Positions 45,801 through 60,400 of a stretch of DNA of 64,000 bases are shown piece by piece. The stretch is from Tetraselmis striata (lineage: Eukaryota; Chlorophyta; Chlorodendrophyceae; Chlorodendrales; Chlorodendraceae). Within the stretch, counting starts at the first letter, position 1. Each line of letters opens with the position of its first letter. Below the pieces are notes generated by a model. The model worked only from the letters and a program-made list of their open reading frames with translations. It was not told where the DNA came from and did not search any database. The translations under genes were made by a program, and so were the position numbers. The stretch is taken from positions 62,001-126,000 of the forward strand of contig VCJN01003071.1 in the NCBI GenBank assembly GCA_006384855.1, in the 5' to 3' direction.

Positions 45801-48381
45801 GCATCTTCTGTCTTGTGTGTTCCTGTGCACCCACGGGGGTGACAGAGGACAGTCCGAAAATGCGGCACTACACTGCCATGCCATGCCTTGCCTTGGCCAC
45901 AAATACCTCCTCAGCTCCTCAGCACGGCCATCATCAAGCTTAGTAGAGGCACAGCAGCTGGCAGAGCTGCATCGACCTGCGCGCTGAATCTCTACCTCTG
46001 GTTCTGTCCCCGCCCTGCTCACGCAGACTACCACGGGTGCTGGACACATTTGTTAGCGTGGTAGTGTCCTGCGTGGGCCAAGCTGGCATGGGATGTGCAC
46101 ATATCCTGATACCGCTGGCAACGCTGAAGAGTCAACAGGTGATCACGTGGAGCCATCGATGTTGAACACTGTGCATCCATCACACCGCTGTGAATGAGCA
46201 TCATGCTCACGGTGTTGGCTGAACTGCAGAGTGGAAAGCTGACTAATACATTTGCTGCCCAATGCTGGGATCTCAGGCGCGGCTCCAGGCGGCAGTTTGT
46301 GTGGAAGGAGAAGTAGCTGAACTGGTGCAGGCAAGCCTAGCAGGGGCTGGATTTGGGCCATGCAGCGCCAATGACAAGGACCACTGGCAGGAGGATTGGG
46401 AGGCGCTTGTAGCGGAGGGAGCAAGGCCGGCGCTGTTGCTGATTCGCCATTCACGCTTGGAGGTGCGCTCAGCAGAGAAACAAATCGCGGGGCTTTCAGC
46501 CTGAGGCAGCATGCCGGAGTAAAACAGCATCCTTGTAGCAGACCGCAGCAACGCTGTTGTCCTCGTTGTGGATTGCTTGTGCGATCTGGCTTAAATGACC
46601 TATGGGGCAGCTGCAGGACCTCCACGAAGCACCAGCACTTGGCATGCAGTTCGCGGGCTACTACATGAGAGGCAGCGGAATGCTGCATGTACCCACTGCA
46701 GGTCCGGCGTGCAGCCGTATCTACCCTCATCGCAAGCTTAGGGAGCCTTGTGGGCGGATGGTCTGCCGCTGCGGTAGAGATCTCGTCGCAGCTGTCCTCG
46801 TCATTGTCCAGGCTCACGTTTGGACTAGGCATCCTGAGGGTACTGCCTCCCGGAGCTTCCTGACAGCCTGTTTGAGGGCACAATACCTGACCATGCCGCC
46901 TCATCCACGCTGTTGTATCTCTATTCCTGTGATTCCTGTGATCACCCGTCCTGACACGCTCTGACACTTCACCATGTGTCGCAAGCACTGTGCCCCCTCT
47001 CTCCTTCCCTCTTTGCATCACGTTCTTTCTCATATGCCGGGCTGCTCGCCTGTTCTGTATCAGATGTCCGCGCATGAGGTATCAGCGGAGGACGCGAGTT
47101 TGCAATCGGCGCTTGAACTTTGTGATTCATTGACATGCAAGCTGGGCAAGGGTGACACCGCAAGTGGCACAGAAGGCGGTGCAAAACTGGAAGAAGGGCT
47201 CCGCCTAGCACTGTGTGGCCTACTTGTGGCGCTGCTGCAGGCCATACCCAGGGCCGCCGCCCAGCGCAGGTGACAGCAGAACTGTCAGAAAGGCCTGTTG
47301 CACCTTCAGCATGAGACCACGGCTCTGCTGCATGCCATTGGCAACAACTCAGCACTCCTGCAATACTATTTGTTCGATAGGGTGCGCCGACCATCATTCC
47401 GGCTGCCAGCACCTGGACCACGCACTTGAGAGCCTGCGGTCAGTGTGCTTCAGGCCTGGATCTGTGCACAGCGCCATGCTGGACGGTTTGAAGCACGGAG
47501 CAGACATGTGAGTGCCACGGCTGCATTACTATCACAATGCTGAGGGAAGGCTTGACATGTATGAGGCAAAATGTGATCCAGAGGTCCGATTAATTATCAT
47601 GGCAACAGTCTGCTTCCTGAAGGAGGCATTGATGTCAATGCAATGCCACAGCATTAGCAATTGCATTTTGGTACAGACACTGTGTACAGGCTTCGCAAGC
47701 GGGTAGGAGGTGCAACGAGTAGGCTCAACTGTACAATTCTTTCCTCTGCAGGTGGCTTCACTGTCAGTGTGGTGTTTTCACCAAGAAGGCCCCCTTCCTG
47801 GTCTCCTTTGCACTGGATCAGTGCGCTGCTGCGCTTCCCAGCGCAAATGCTCCCAAGAGGCTTCGCGCCACGCAGCTGCTCGCTGCCATGTGGAGAGGGT
47901 GCCACAATCACCCAGGAATCGATGTGCAGCAGGTCCGAGTGCTCCATGGCCGCCTGCTCCGCCGCCTCTGTATGCAGATGCGAACCCGACCTGCAGCACT
48001 GGCCTCATTCTACCGTGGTGTAACTCGCAGGTATCAAGGGTGTTTGACCTGCTGTGTGCCGCAATGGGAGACCGCAACCCAGAGATTGTGGTGCTGGCAT
48101 CAGGGGCACTTTCCTACGTGCCAAGCTCGTTGTCTGCAGTTCTGGACTCTTCTGCTAGCGTCCATCTCGCCGATCTCCCCGTCACCGCTTGGCAACGAAT
48201 GGCGGCATTTGAGCCCCTCCCGCAGGCACTGCAAGGAACCATGCAACCCTCAGAGGTACGTTGCCTCGCACCTTTTGATGATCACCCTTACCATTGAGTT
48301 CAAGTCAGTGAAGGGTTGATGAGATTGGCCAGCTGTAAGAATGTGCAAGGTATCAGGCGATATATAGTGGCAGGCAGGCAA

Positions 48382-48431
<50 letters not shown>

Positions 48432-51400
48432 GCTCATTGATTGTGCTGCGGTGCATGTTCATGCTCCCGTGAGGGCTACTTTCATGGTAGCTCCCTAGCC
48501 TCACAGGTATAGTGCGATTGCGTGATGCATGGAACGCCTCAGGTTTTCGTATTAGGTACTGCTGCGCAGCCCGAATTTTCCGCCTAAGCGTCTGCTGGAT
48601 ACTGCCGCACAGGTCACACGGCTGTTCGAGATACTTTCCGGGAAGCTTGCCATAGGTGGTCAGCTGTGGACATGGATGGAGCGCTTCGTGGGAGCCACAG
48701 GAGCAAAGGGGGCTGCAAGCACCTCCTACGCCGCCTCATCCACCGTGCTCACGTTCATCGCCACACAGCGTGCCGCGGCGCACCTAGTCAACACCAAGTT
48801 GCGCACGGAGTACGGCAGTGCCACGCAGACATTTGCACAGTTGGAGCGCATGCTGCAGGTGGGTGGCGGGGTGGGTGCTGAGCAGGAGCCAACCCGCCAA
48901 GCTGCTGCTTACATGCGCGGGCATCAGCGGCGAGCAATTTGATATCAAACTCTCACTTTTCGACAGCTTAGCTAAACGGTGCTTTACGCAGTGCTCTACC
49001 TGGATCTACGCTGCATTATTTCAGGTATGCAACCACATCTGACTGGGGGCTTCATGTTTGCTCCGCACCGCAGGCAGTGGCTGAGAAGCTCGAGGAGGCA
49101 GCCGGACATGGCAGCCGCAACACAAAAGATGCGCCGCCGCCCCCAGAGGTCATCCAGTCGCCGGCCACCTCACCCGCAGCACCACTGCCCTTTGAAGGGG
49201 CGTGGATGCTGCTGGAGCTGGTAGAGGCCCTGGAGCGCGGGATGTACAACGCCTACGAGGGCTCCCTGCAGCGGCAGCCCTTTCCATGGCCGGTTGCCAC
49301 GTTCTATGCAGCTAACCGGAAGGTATCAATTCTTAGCATCCAGATATGCGCCTGTCATCCTTATTGGCTGCGGACGAGCTGTAGGCTGTCGTTGCTATGC
49401 CATGACATGACTGAATGCAATGGTGGTTAGCCTAGTATATGGAGCATGTAGTATATGGAGCCGCGTGCTGATCACATGCGGGACTCATGGGCGTTCTATC
49501 AGCTGCCATTGTGCTACCATGACGATGCATAGTGAGGTGTCTGCAGCGTGGGCACCTAACCTATGTCACGTGACTACCTGGTTGGCTGAGCTGCATGATG
49601 CGTGTTGGTGGATCAGGTTTGCGAGGAGTGGTTTGCCCGCCTGAGGGGGTCGATGCTGCAGGCGGCTTCAGCTTCCGGTCACCACCACGCAGCCCTGTCG
49701 CAGGCCTTGTCACGCCTGGCCAACCTCGGTAGCCTCGTCCGCGCAATGGCGTCTGCTTCCAGCAAGCAGAGCACTGCCTCGGAGTTGTCAACGGCCTTCC
49801 GCAGGGCCCCTGGCTCGGCTGCCCCGGCTGCCACGCCTCCGGTTGATGGTCAGGGGGAGGCCGGGGAGGAGACGATGAAAGTGCTGGTGGCCTCGCGTCC
49901 AGAGAAGAGCACGCCTGCCCCCCTGGAGGGATCAGCCCCGGCGTTGTTGAAAGTCAGGAAGCCCGGGGAGGCGGGCACAGGTGATGAGGAAGCAGCGCAC
50001 GATGGCAAAGCGCTCTCCCCTACGCAAGTGTCCAGGTGGGATATCTGCGCCTCTCGGAGCTGGCGCGTCATGGCCGAGCAACGGCCTATGAGCTGGGCGT
50101 TTCTTGTGCCTGCAATTGTACGTCTTGCGCGTGACGCCTGACTGTGTGTGGCCATGGGCCGCAGGTCTGCTCTACATGCTCTACACGCTGCAGCAGATGC
50201 GCTGATCGCGATTCGCGAGCCAGAGGCATTGAAGGTAGGGCCAAACACACGGGCCAAATTGCAGGGTCCGCTGCGGTGGTGAATGTTCTTGGACATTTCG
50301 ACGTTTGGTGGGCTCAAAGTATGCCCTTCGATCGGAGGTATACCATGTGGTGATGTCCACCACATTGCCAGTCATCGGAGAAATGACCGGCAATGTGGTG
50401 GCGGCGCATGGTTGATAAGGGTCTGCCCCACTCTGTGGGTGTGTCATCCCGCAGGGGTTGCACACTTGGGCGAGGCGTTTGTTCTCTCTCCATTTTGCTG
50501 TGCATCCACCCCACATGTCTGGTGAAGGTCCGGCACCAGCCGAGCAAGCACTGCCAAGCAGCGGAGCTCGGCATGTGGCTTGGATGGAGGGCGCCCACAA
50601 GCAGGTTCGAAACAGGCAATGCCCAATTGTGCGGCAGGCTATGTGAAGGCTGCTGAGGATGTAAAAACTCGCTGCGGGTGGAGCTGTTTAAGCTGCCGTA
50701 TTGACTTCGTTACCACCAATGAGTTGGGGACGCCATGCAGCTTGAGTGTGAGCGGTAGTGAGTGGCCGCTTCCTTTCCGCACACACGGATGTGGAGGTCA
50801 GTTTATTTTTGCAACTTGGCTGAGAAGATGTTGCTTCTGGGCGGACTGACAGGCTGCCGGAAGTTACGAGGCTGCGCTGGCTAGCTACTGGCAGCTGCTC
50901 GAGGACGGCAGCCAGTTTGCCGCCACCCCAGATGGCGCCCCCATGTCGGAGACGTCTGTTTCCTGGGTCACTGCCCGCATGGGGGAGTGTTACGCTTCGA
51001 TGGCGGACTGGACCGGGCTGAAAGTGGGGCTCAATATTTCGCTCAACTGCATTATGATTCTTCCTCATGTATCATTGCACCTCTGCTCTATTGTAACCCC
51101 CCTCCCTCCCCCCCTCTCTTTGGTCATGCTGCAATAGGAGTGGCTTGCCAGACTCCGGGGACTACGGCACAAGCTGGGTGAGAGCACATGGTCAGCTGCT
51201 CTGCGTGCCCCCACCAACGATGTAAACAGCTACCTGGCCTTGGCACGCTTTGATGAGGGCGACCTGCAGGTAAGCAGAGCCAGGGCCTTGCATGAGTACG
51301 CAGTTACACATTATTATATCTGTCCGAATTCGCGAGCGCACCACCCATACGCGGCCACTGCGACGCTGTGAGAGTGGTCGCACATCAGTAAATTTCGCAT

Positions 51401-54400
51401 CTTTGGGAGTCCTCACGAATGCCACACTCTGGCTTCTGGTGCAGGATGCAAGCAACCTAGTGGCGTTATCCAAGTGGAAGCTGACGCCGGAGGGCAAAAT
51501 AACCGGCATGCCAATCACCTGCCCGCAGGCAGCGCTCACTTGCGCTAATGATCTCTCTCTGCAGGTGTTCAAAATGGCACACGGCATTGTACCCCCTCTG
51601 TGCCTCCATCTGTCACATGTTATGTTGTCCGGTGTGACCTGCTTGAAATCTCCCACACTAATCAGCACCGCAAAACTACTGCCTGCCTTTGGTGGGATTT
51701 GTCCCCTCATGCCGTGAGCTACTTGTATGCTCTATTAACCTCACAATTACGCAGGCAATGCTCAACGCGCGCAAGGACAACAAGACGCCAAGGGTTGCCA
51801 CCGATAAGGCATTGAGTAGCGCGCAACAGCTTCTCACGCGACTGCTACGATGCCAGGTGCAGGTGCGTATGCTTGCCCCCCCCCCCCCCCCCCCCCTTAC
51901 CCTTCAAAAACACACACACATGTGCGCCTGCATGCTGACGAGCCCACTGTGCCTCGCCCGCGTCATTACAGCGGTGGTCCGCAAAGTAAAATATCTGACG
52001 CTCTGCCTGCCCACGTCCATCCCACAGAACACATCCCCGGTGTTGGCCGAAACAGTGGCAGCCGCGTCGCAGGTGCATGTCCTCCACAAAGGTGCCCCTG
52101 CTGCAATGGAGTCCTGGCAGGGGTGCGCTACATGCCTCGGCAGGGCGAAAGGCGATAGCCCAGGCAGCGCAATTCTCCCGTTTGGCGGCGATGTCAGCCG
52201 GGTGTTGCGCCTGTTGCGCTGCACTGTCGCTGCCGGGCTGGCGAGCAAGACGAGCGCCACAGATACCGTCACCATGGCGGCCGTCCAAGCTGCCCTGCAT
52301 AGCGGCAACAAACAGCTCGCAGGCCGCCTTGTCAGCTCGCAGCCGCAAACCGCCGCCGAGCCCGGCTTGCAGCAGGAGGTGCTGCTGACAGCCATGGCAG
52401 CGGAGGTTGACGGCAGCAATCGGAAGGCAGCTGCACTGCAGCGTTTGTGGGGGCGCCTCTGCCCTCTGATACTGGCCGCCCCAGACCCAGATGTGGGCAA
52501 CAATGAGCTAGCCGATGCGTGTTTAGCTATGGCGAGCTGGCTGGAGGATGACCCGGTGCGGTCATTCACCACTCAGTCATGTCCCAAACCACCGGCTTGC
52601 TATTGCATGTTACTCGCTCCCAGAGTAACACCCAACTGAATTCTTTTGTGACCTTGTGTTCATGATCGCCCTTGCCCTTGTCTGCTAGGATGCCGTTCAG
52701 CTGTTTCAGAATATTCCCCGCATGTGATTCTGACTTCTTTCCGGATTGTTTTTGGCCCCAGGATCTTGTCCTCCCGGCAGTCAGCAGTCCGGCAGCCTTG
52801 AAGGCGGCAGCCCCACCCGCCGCAGTTAGCATCCTAGTCTCCGATGCAGGCTGGGCGCCAGAAGCAACAGGGGAGGTATGGGCAGCACTGCGGGACACAC
52901 GCACGGAGAGCGGCCATCACCAAGAGGCTCCCGGGAATGACCGGGTAGGGCTCCTCCCACGTGCCCTGCTTTGCGCGGACATATTCACGTATGGGCACAT
53001 TGGGAAACTTCACCTTTGCCGCGGCGAAAAGGCTGCTCAATGTCTGCGCCAGACACATGTCGACACGCTGCATGAGATGTGATGGAGATGCACTGCCATG
53101 CCTGTGCACATGGTATGCACAATGTGGAATAGCCAGAGCGCATAGTAGCAATCCGCGTTGTCACACTATGGATGGCATGACATATATGCAGCTGTGGTTT
53201 CCAATCACCGAAACACTGGAGTATACACACATGCCCGTACCTACAACTGTTGCACCCCACTGGTGCTATCACCGGCCCAACTCACCCTAAAATCCTGTGA
53301 TACCCTATGGCCTCACAGCAGGTCGCAATTGGGCTCTGCTTGAGCACCGCTGCATCAGTGGCGCCCAGGATGGCATCTGCATGGCAGCGCTGGGGCGACT
53401 GGTGCTCAAGCCTGCCCAATATGCGTCACACTGGAAGCGGCGACAGCGACGAGATCTCGCATCAGCGGAAGTGGCTAGCGCTTACCTCATACCTGCGATG
53501 CGTTGCCATCAGTGGATGCTGCTCGTGCGCCATGAACAGTCCCAAGCAGCACACAGGTACCCGCCGGTATCTGCTCCAAACAAGTGCACCGCTGCTTGCT
53601 TACTGGGTATCTGTCTTTCATGGGTGAAACATTCCCAAACGCAGTGATCCCCAGATGCAGAGACCCGCTGTGTTTAGTCACACACAGTGCACTAGCAGCA
53701 CGTACAGCGCACATACACCAGGGGCACATGTGAGTGACGGGGGCTGCCCGCCATGTGTGCCTCCACACAGGCGTGCTGTTGAGGATAATAGCTTTGCTGG
53801 AGGAGCTGCAGCCTCCGGCGGAGCACCCGGCACTGGCGTCCCACCTTGCCTCGGCACCCCCGGCTGTTTGGCAGGCAGTGATGCCGCAGTTGTTTGCGCG
53901 CCTGGCGAGCGCCACGACAGACACCGCGGCAGATGCCAGCAGTGCGACGGCGCTTCTCGGTCCGTTCCAGGTGAGGTCTCGCAATCCACAACCACTGCTT
54001 TATTCCCAGCGCCGTATTGTCTCCAGTGCTTTCCATAGCTGTCCAGGCCTGAATGCAGTCGGCCATGCCTTTATGGCTGGTGTGACAGCAGGCTGTGACA
54101 TGGCATTGCAATCATAGATCTCTGCGGATGGCGCCTGGTTGCCAGCAGTCCTCCACAGCATGAACGCCGGCATTGCAATTGAGTAACATCTGTCCATAGT
54201 GATGAGCCCGCGCTTCTCAAGAGGAGGAGTGGTGAGCAATGTGTTCCATATATATGATGCTGCAGGCCATCTTGAAGAGGGTGGCTTCCGGCTGCCCCTC
54301 GGCTGTCCTGTACTTTGCTGCGGCGCAAGCCAGGATGGTGGAGTCTACCGGGCAGGAGGAAGGCAACGAAGCGGTGGCCGCCATCCTGGGGTGCATTGAG

Positions 54401-57400
54401 GTGCTGTCCCTTGACCCTTTCCCCACGCCACCAATTGCGACTTTGATATGGATTCTTCCCCCCTACATACTACATGCTTCAGATTCCACCGCCTGTACTG
54501 TTCCCAATGTGCCGCATCTAGCAGCGGAGATAAGCAGTAGGACACCAAGCTTCCGATCCAGAATATGCATTCACAGCCGCTTCTGCCCTTACTCCATCTC
54601 CTGCACTGTACCGTGCACATTGCAGACAATTCAGCCGGGCTTGGTGGCGGCGACCATGGCGGTGCTGCACGAGCTCGACCGCGTGGCGGTGCTGTGGGAG
54701 GAGATGTGGCACAGTGTGCTCGCCGAGGCTCAGGTGGAAAGCGCCTTGCTTGCTTGGCACTCAAGGCCCAGAGCGTGAGCAAGGCTGGTGACTGCGCATC
54801 GAGCAAATTCATGTTCATTTCCTGGTGTCTGCGATGTGCAATGAGCTGATCAGCGTGGGAGCATTGTTGGAAGGCATCCTCTGCCGGTTCGGACTACTGC
54901 AAAGCCAAGGGGCTGCGCATGGGAAGGAAACTACTGAGAATGTGCCACCATGCTTGCAGGTGGACGTCTCCCGGCGGTTGCAGAAGCTGCGGGTGGAGGC
55001 AGCGCGTGTGGTCGAAAACGCAGCCCTTGATTCAGTCAGCAAGGTGCATCGGGCGTGACAGCTTGTGATGCCTTTCTCTGGAACGCTTTAGCCCCTCCCT
55101 CCTTTTCCTCCTCAATTCTATCCCTAGGATCCTTTGGCTTGGCGCCGTTAGTAGGGATATGCCTGCCTCAGGTACTTCAGTCGCAGCATCTTGGCAATCC
55201 TAGCCGGCATGACATCCCGGATATCATCCCTCTTTCGTTTGTTGCCAGGCGTCAATCTTGCAGGACAAGTACACCGCAATGATGCAGCCGCTCCTGGGCC
55301 TGCTGGACCGCACGTGGAGAGCCACCCTCGGCGCCGGGGCCTGCACGCCGCACGAGCAGCGCTTTGCAGACCGCTACGAGTGCAGGCTGCAGGAGGCCAT
55401 CTCCGCGCTGAGGGAACCGCCGCCCTTTGCTGGCCATGATGCTAGCCAGGGCTTCCAATTGGGCGGTGTGGGCAGCGGCATCAAGCTTCTTGTGGCTGAG
55501 CTGCGGCAGGACACGAAGGTAGTGATACCGGCCAGCTGCCAGCGGCAATAGACAGCATGCGCGCTAGAGGGCACCGCGCCTGGGTGTTGTTGGCGCCTGT
55601 GGGACGTGTTCACGAGGGTGCTGTGCCGTGTGTGTGCAGGTGCTCGACGGCAGCATGACGGCGCTGAGCCCCAAGCTCATGGCTCTAGCAGGCACACAGG
55701 TGCCGCTTCCCGGGGAGTCCGTGAGCACCGATAGCGCGCTCACTCCCTTTGCAGGCGGCCCTGTCACAATCGCCAGCTTTGGCGACGAGGTGGGTGCATT
55801 GTCTTTCAGCATTGCATGGTTATCCTCCAGCCACATTTATGCGGACGATGTAACCCACTGCAGCTGCAGCACGACGCATCGTACGGTGCTGGCATCAAGC
55901 GCTGTCGCGGCTTTGCCTCATTCTCAGTGTGCCATCACGCCCCCGCCGCCCGCGCAGGTGCAATTCCTAAACACTAAGACCCGCCCAAAGAGGGTTTCGA
56001 TCACGGGTAGCAATGGCCAGCGGTACGACTTCCTGCTGAAGGGGCGCGAGGATCTCCACACGGATGCGCGCATCATGCAGGTGACCGCCGCCACACAAGC
56101 ATTGCATATGTCCCCCGCCAGGTCCTCCAGCACTGGAGCTATGGATGAGATGGTTAGTGCAGAGGTGAAGGAGATGATGGGGGGGGGGGGGGGGGGGTAA
56201 TTGGCGACTGATGCGGATGGTGCATTGCTGCAGGTGATGAGCCTTCTGTCGGCGCAGCTTGCGGCCCATAAGGACAGCGCTAGCCTGCCGCTACGGCAGT
56301 ACAGCATCACTCCGCTCGGCAACCGCGTCGGCCTGGTGCAGTGGGTGCAGAACAGCGTCCCGCTCTTCTCCCTCTTCAAGCAGTGGCAGACGAGGAGCGT
56401 GGAGGTGATCATACCTACAGCCCTCCTCACGATTGCATACCACACCAGTGTCTCCCATCAAGCTTGCATACGACGCTATGACCATAGTACATGATACACG
56501 GAGCTCCAGAAGTGTGTGGCAGGTGTCGGCAATTACGGCGTTGGTATGTATTTCACGTGCAGAGGCCATTGAGATGGGGGGGGGGGGGGGGGGGGTTATG
56601 TTGGGGGGAACATTAGCAAAATCGTTTGACCAACAAGTAGCCTTAAATCGGTGGTTGCATTTGCCTGTCAATATATATCTGCCACATCAAGGATTTGGCG
56701 TACCAGATGCCCCCAAAGCACCGCTCATAGCAGCCACGGGGAAGTTGTGTGCGCATAAATGTATGCATGAAGTGACGCTGCCACAACACAAATAGGGCAC
56801 CAAGCAGGACGGCCCTGGCTTCTGTGCTAACCAGACGTTGATGGGCCCATCCCTTGCAGGCAAGCGCTGCCAAGTCAGCGCGGCCGCCGGACGGGGCCGC
56901 CCACCGCCCCGTGGAGCTCTACTACCGGCACCTCACAGCAGCTCTGAAGGATGAGGGACTGCAGAGCATGGTCCACCGCAACCAGACGCCCAAGGACGTG
57001 CAGCTCAAGGTGACCCCCCCCCCCCCCCCCCCTTTTTCCTCCCAACTCGCCAACTTTCTGCCATGTGTAGTAGTGTACAAGCTGTAGTACACACTTAATA
57101 CACAGAAGATTTGCATCCATATACATCCGGTTGCTGGGACCAGCACAGCAGCCGGCTGTGGCACTGCAGCCCCTCAGCTGCGCTGTCCGTTTGCTTCATC
57201 CCGGCATTGCAGGTCCTGTCCAGCCTCAAGCGATCTGTGCCTGCCAGGCTGTTGGCGCTGGAGCTCTGGGCCTCGTCCACGGGTGCGTCTGACCAGCCCC
57301 GTCTCCCCCTCCCCTTCCAGCGTCTGCATCTGCCGTGCTTTGATGTGCGTTGCGTTGTGAACTGTTACTGTTATGCTTGCAGCGTGATGCTGAGCCTACA

Positions 57401-60400
57401 ACTGAATGTGTGTCGTGTTCCCGCTGCATGGGCATAGGCCCTGCGGACTGGTGGGCCAGGCAGACACAGTACAGCCAGTCCACTGCTGTGGCCAGCATGG
57501 CCGGCTGGCTGGTCGGGCTCGGCGATCGCCACCTGGACAACATCCTGCTGGACAAGTCCTCCGGCGCTGTCATCCACATCGACTACAATGTATGCCTGGA
57601 GCGAGGGAAGCACCTCAAGGTACGGCACATCCCCACATCAGAAAGCGCTCGCATTGCCGCCTTCGTCTGTGTGCTCTGCTGTTAGAGAGGGACAGAGAGG
57701 CTGACAGCCATCGGCACATGCTCCGAAACGGAAACATCAGAGCACAATGCCTCGCCGCCCGCGGCTCTGCTCACCGTTGCCTCCATACCTGCGCAGGTTC
57801 CGGAGGTTGTACCCTTCCGACTGACCCAGATGTTGGCAGCAGCCCTGGGGCTCACCGGCGTGAGCGGTGTCTTCCGGCATGCAGCGACCATGACAATGGA
57901 ATCCATGCGCCGCAACCGCACCGATCTGCAGGCCCGCCTCCTTATCACATCCATGCCGGCCTTGCCTGCCATATGACCGCTTCATTGACTTGTCTTTATT
58001 ATTTCCGATAGGCAATACAGCATTCGCCGGGGGAAGCGGAGGGGGGCACTTTCCTGTCAGAATCAGTGACTGACCCGCCCATGCAACAGGCCCTGCTCGC
58101 TGCATGCCTCGAGGATCCCCTGGTGGATTGGGTAGCTGAGCGCAAGGTGGGGCCCTCCCTCCCGTGCCAGGCACGCTGCATGCCATGAATGGAAGCAAGG
58201 CACACTGAGCTACGCGTGGCTCCGGGGTCAGATTCCAGTAGCTGCCTTCGCAGAGACCCTCTTGCCTGTTACGCAATGTATCAAGCCCTCTGACATATTC
58301 GCAACCACATCCTGATGACTGTGGGCAGGACGCCGCAGCGCGTGCAGAGATGGAGACTGCCGTATCTCTCGACTTACTGGCGTCACGCTACGATGAGGTG
58401 CGCTACATGCAGCACCGGCCCGCAGGGGCTCTGTGCCCCCCCCCCCCCCCCCCCCCCGCCCGCCCCCCTTTCTCTGCACCGAAAAACAAACCCTGACCCC
58501 CCCTACTAACCCCCTTTTCTCTGCACCTGATGTAATTCCATGTTTCTCATGTTGCTACGGATGGCGTGACGCTACCCTCTTTACATACACCCCTGCACCG
58601 CATTCCAGGTGAAGAGCGCCCTCTCCTCGACTGCGGACTCTCTCCGCATTGGCCTGCCTACAGCGGGAACCGAGCTGCGGCGTCTCATGGAGGTGCGCAC
58701 GCTGGCGCGGGTGCCTTGCATCGCCCACCTCATCGGCCACTCCACACTATGTGCACACAGTCCAGCCCGCCTGCCCCGGCTGCCGTTATGGCAGGCCACC
58801 TACCAATGTGTTGCTGGTTTGCTTATGCCGGCAGGCCCATTCCGCGCTGTCGACAGCGGCTGCGGATGCCAACGACAAGCACCGCAAGCGGGAGGCCCTC
58901 GCAGCGGCTCTGAGGTAATGCAAGCCTTGCTGGCAGTCCGCTATGCGCGATGTGGCGCGCTTGTTTTCAAGCGACTACTGCCGCAGCGCATGCTTGTGCC
59001 TCGTACCTGTCGCTGATAAGGCTGCTGCTCTGTTAAAAGACTCCCAATCGCTCTGCATAAGAGGATTCCACCTTCGCGCTTCAGTTTGTAGCGGCATTCC
59101 TGCATACGGCGCTCTCATGCCCGCACAGTGCACCAGGGCCGCGCATTGGTCATCGTGCGCCTTGCCTGGGACGGGGAGGCTGAGCGCTCTGGATGGCTGT
59201 TGCTGCTGCTGCCAGGGAGGCCTCGGACGGCGAGTCGGCCGCGCTGGCTTCGCTCCAGGAGGCGGCCTCCACCCTGAGCGGCGGGCGAGCGCGTATCCAG
59301 GAGCTGCGGGACGCGCTGGCAGCCGAGGCGCGCGAATGCCAGGCGTGGCAGGTCCGGCACCCCGCCCTGCATGCACCACCAACCCAGCGCTCTAGAGGTC
59401 TATGTGTGTGTGTGTTTATTCAAGGTTACCTGCTGCTTCATGTGTGTATTGAATTTTATATATGAGTTAATTAGGTGGTCTGCATTTTATTTAATGCAAG
59501 ATGCCCCGTCGTAAATGGGCACAAGAACCGGTGATCGATTGACCGGAACACTCGTAATGATGCACTATCGATATCAGGCAGACTTTATTTGTGGCTCCTA
59601 CATATTGATTTGGGATACGGGACCAGTACCTCGCGCACGGGTGTGGCTGCACATCTCCGCGCAAGCTGGCGTTGATAATCCGGCCATCGGACGTTTCTGT
59701 ATCACGTGACAGGTGACGGCTCCACTTGAAGCTGAAACTCAAACCCCGCGATGTGTACTTCTCGGTCTCAATTTTATGCTAAAACATGTGCGCTCTTGAA
59801 GCCACACAGACACAGGAATATTGCGTCCATCCGATTTCACCTGCTCGGGAACATGGTACCATCCACACACGATGCGGCACAGTGATGCGCGACCACATGA
59901 TCACGGAGCCGTACCTGCAGCTGATGACCTTCCACTGGCTTGACTCATTAGCTTAGCATTTCCCTCGTTTCACCCGGACGGTCTCTTTTGTTGCTCGTTC
60001 ATGACTGCCGCACTCCAGCTTGCGTGAGGGGGGTTTACGGGGGGCACTGAGAGCATCGTGCTTTGGCCGCCGCAGAAGCAACACACGGCGCTACTGGCGC
60101 GCCTGGAGGCAATGCGCGTACCCGAGCTGCTGCTGGGGGACCCGGTCCTGCTGGCCGGCGATGCCCCTTGCGAGCTGGGCCTCGTGTCTGGCCTCCGCAT
60201 GCGCTCCCGAGCGAAGGTGCGCGGCGGCCTGTCTGACCAGAGTCCCTCGCCTTGGTTTTCACAGCTACTGGACTCGGTCATCTGGGGCGTGCCTCATCCG
60301 CCCCGCCAGGACACTCCTCTCTGCCCCCCGCTCATTCCGAGTCTGGCGCCTTGCAGAAGTGCGGGTCGGTGGTAGCGGCGCTGGGGAACATGGCCGGCAT

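Larger units (their letters stand above)
55249..58146 (+). other. SMG1 kinase-domain exon block
   Basis: Nine phase-consistent exons encode the region from the pre-kinase helices to the C-lobe. Landmarks in order: VTIASFGDE (55.77 kb), the TKTRPKRVSITGSNG strand and KGREDLHTD (56.0 kb), PLFSLFKQWQ (56.38 kb), the catalytic loop GDRHLDN with HIDYN (57.5 kb), and PEVVPFRLTQ with GVSGVFRHA (57.8-57.9 kb). The spacing equals that of animal and plant SMG1. The intron after 57931 appears to start with GC (CAG|GCCCGC) instead of GT. Confidence 0.92.
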
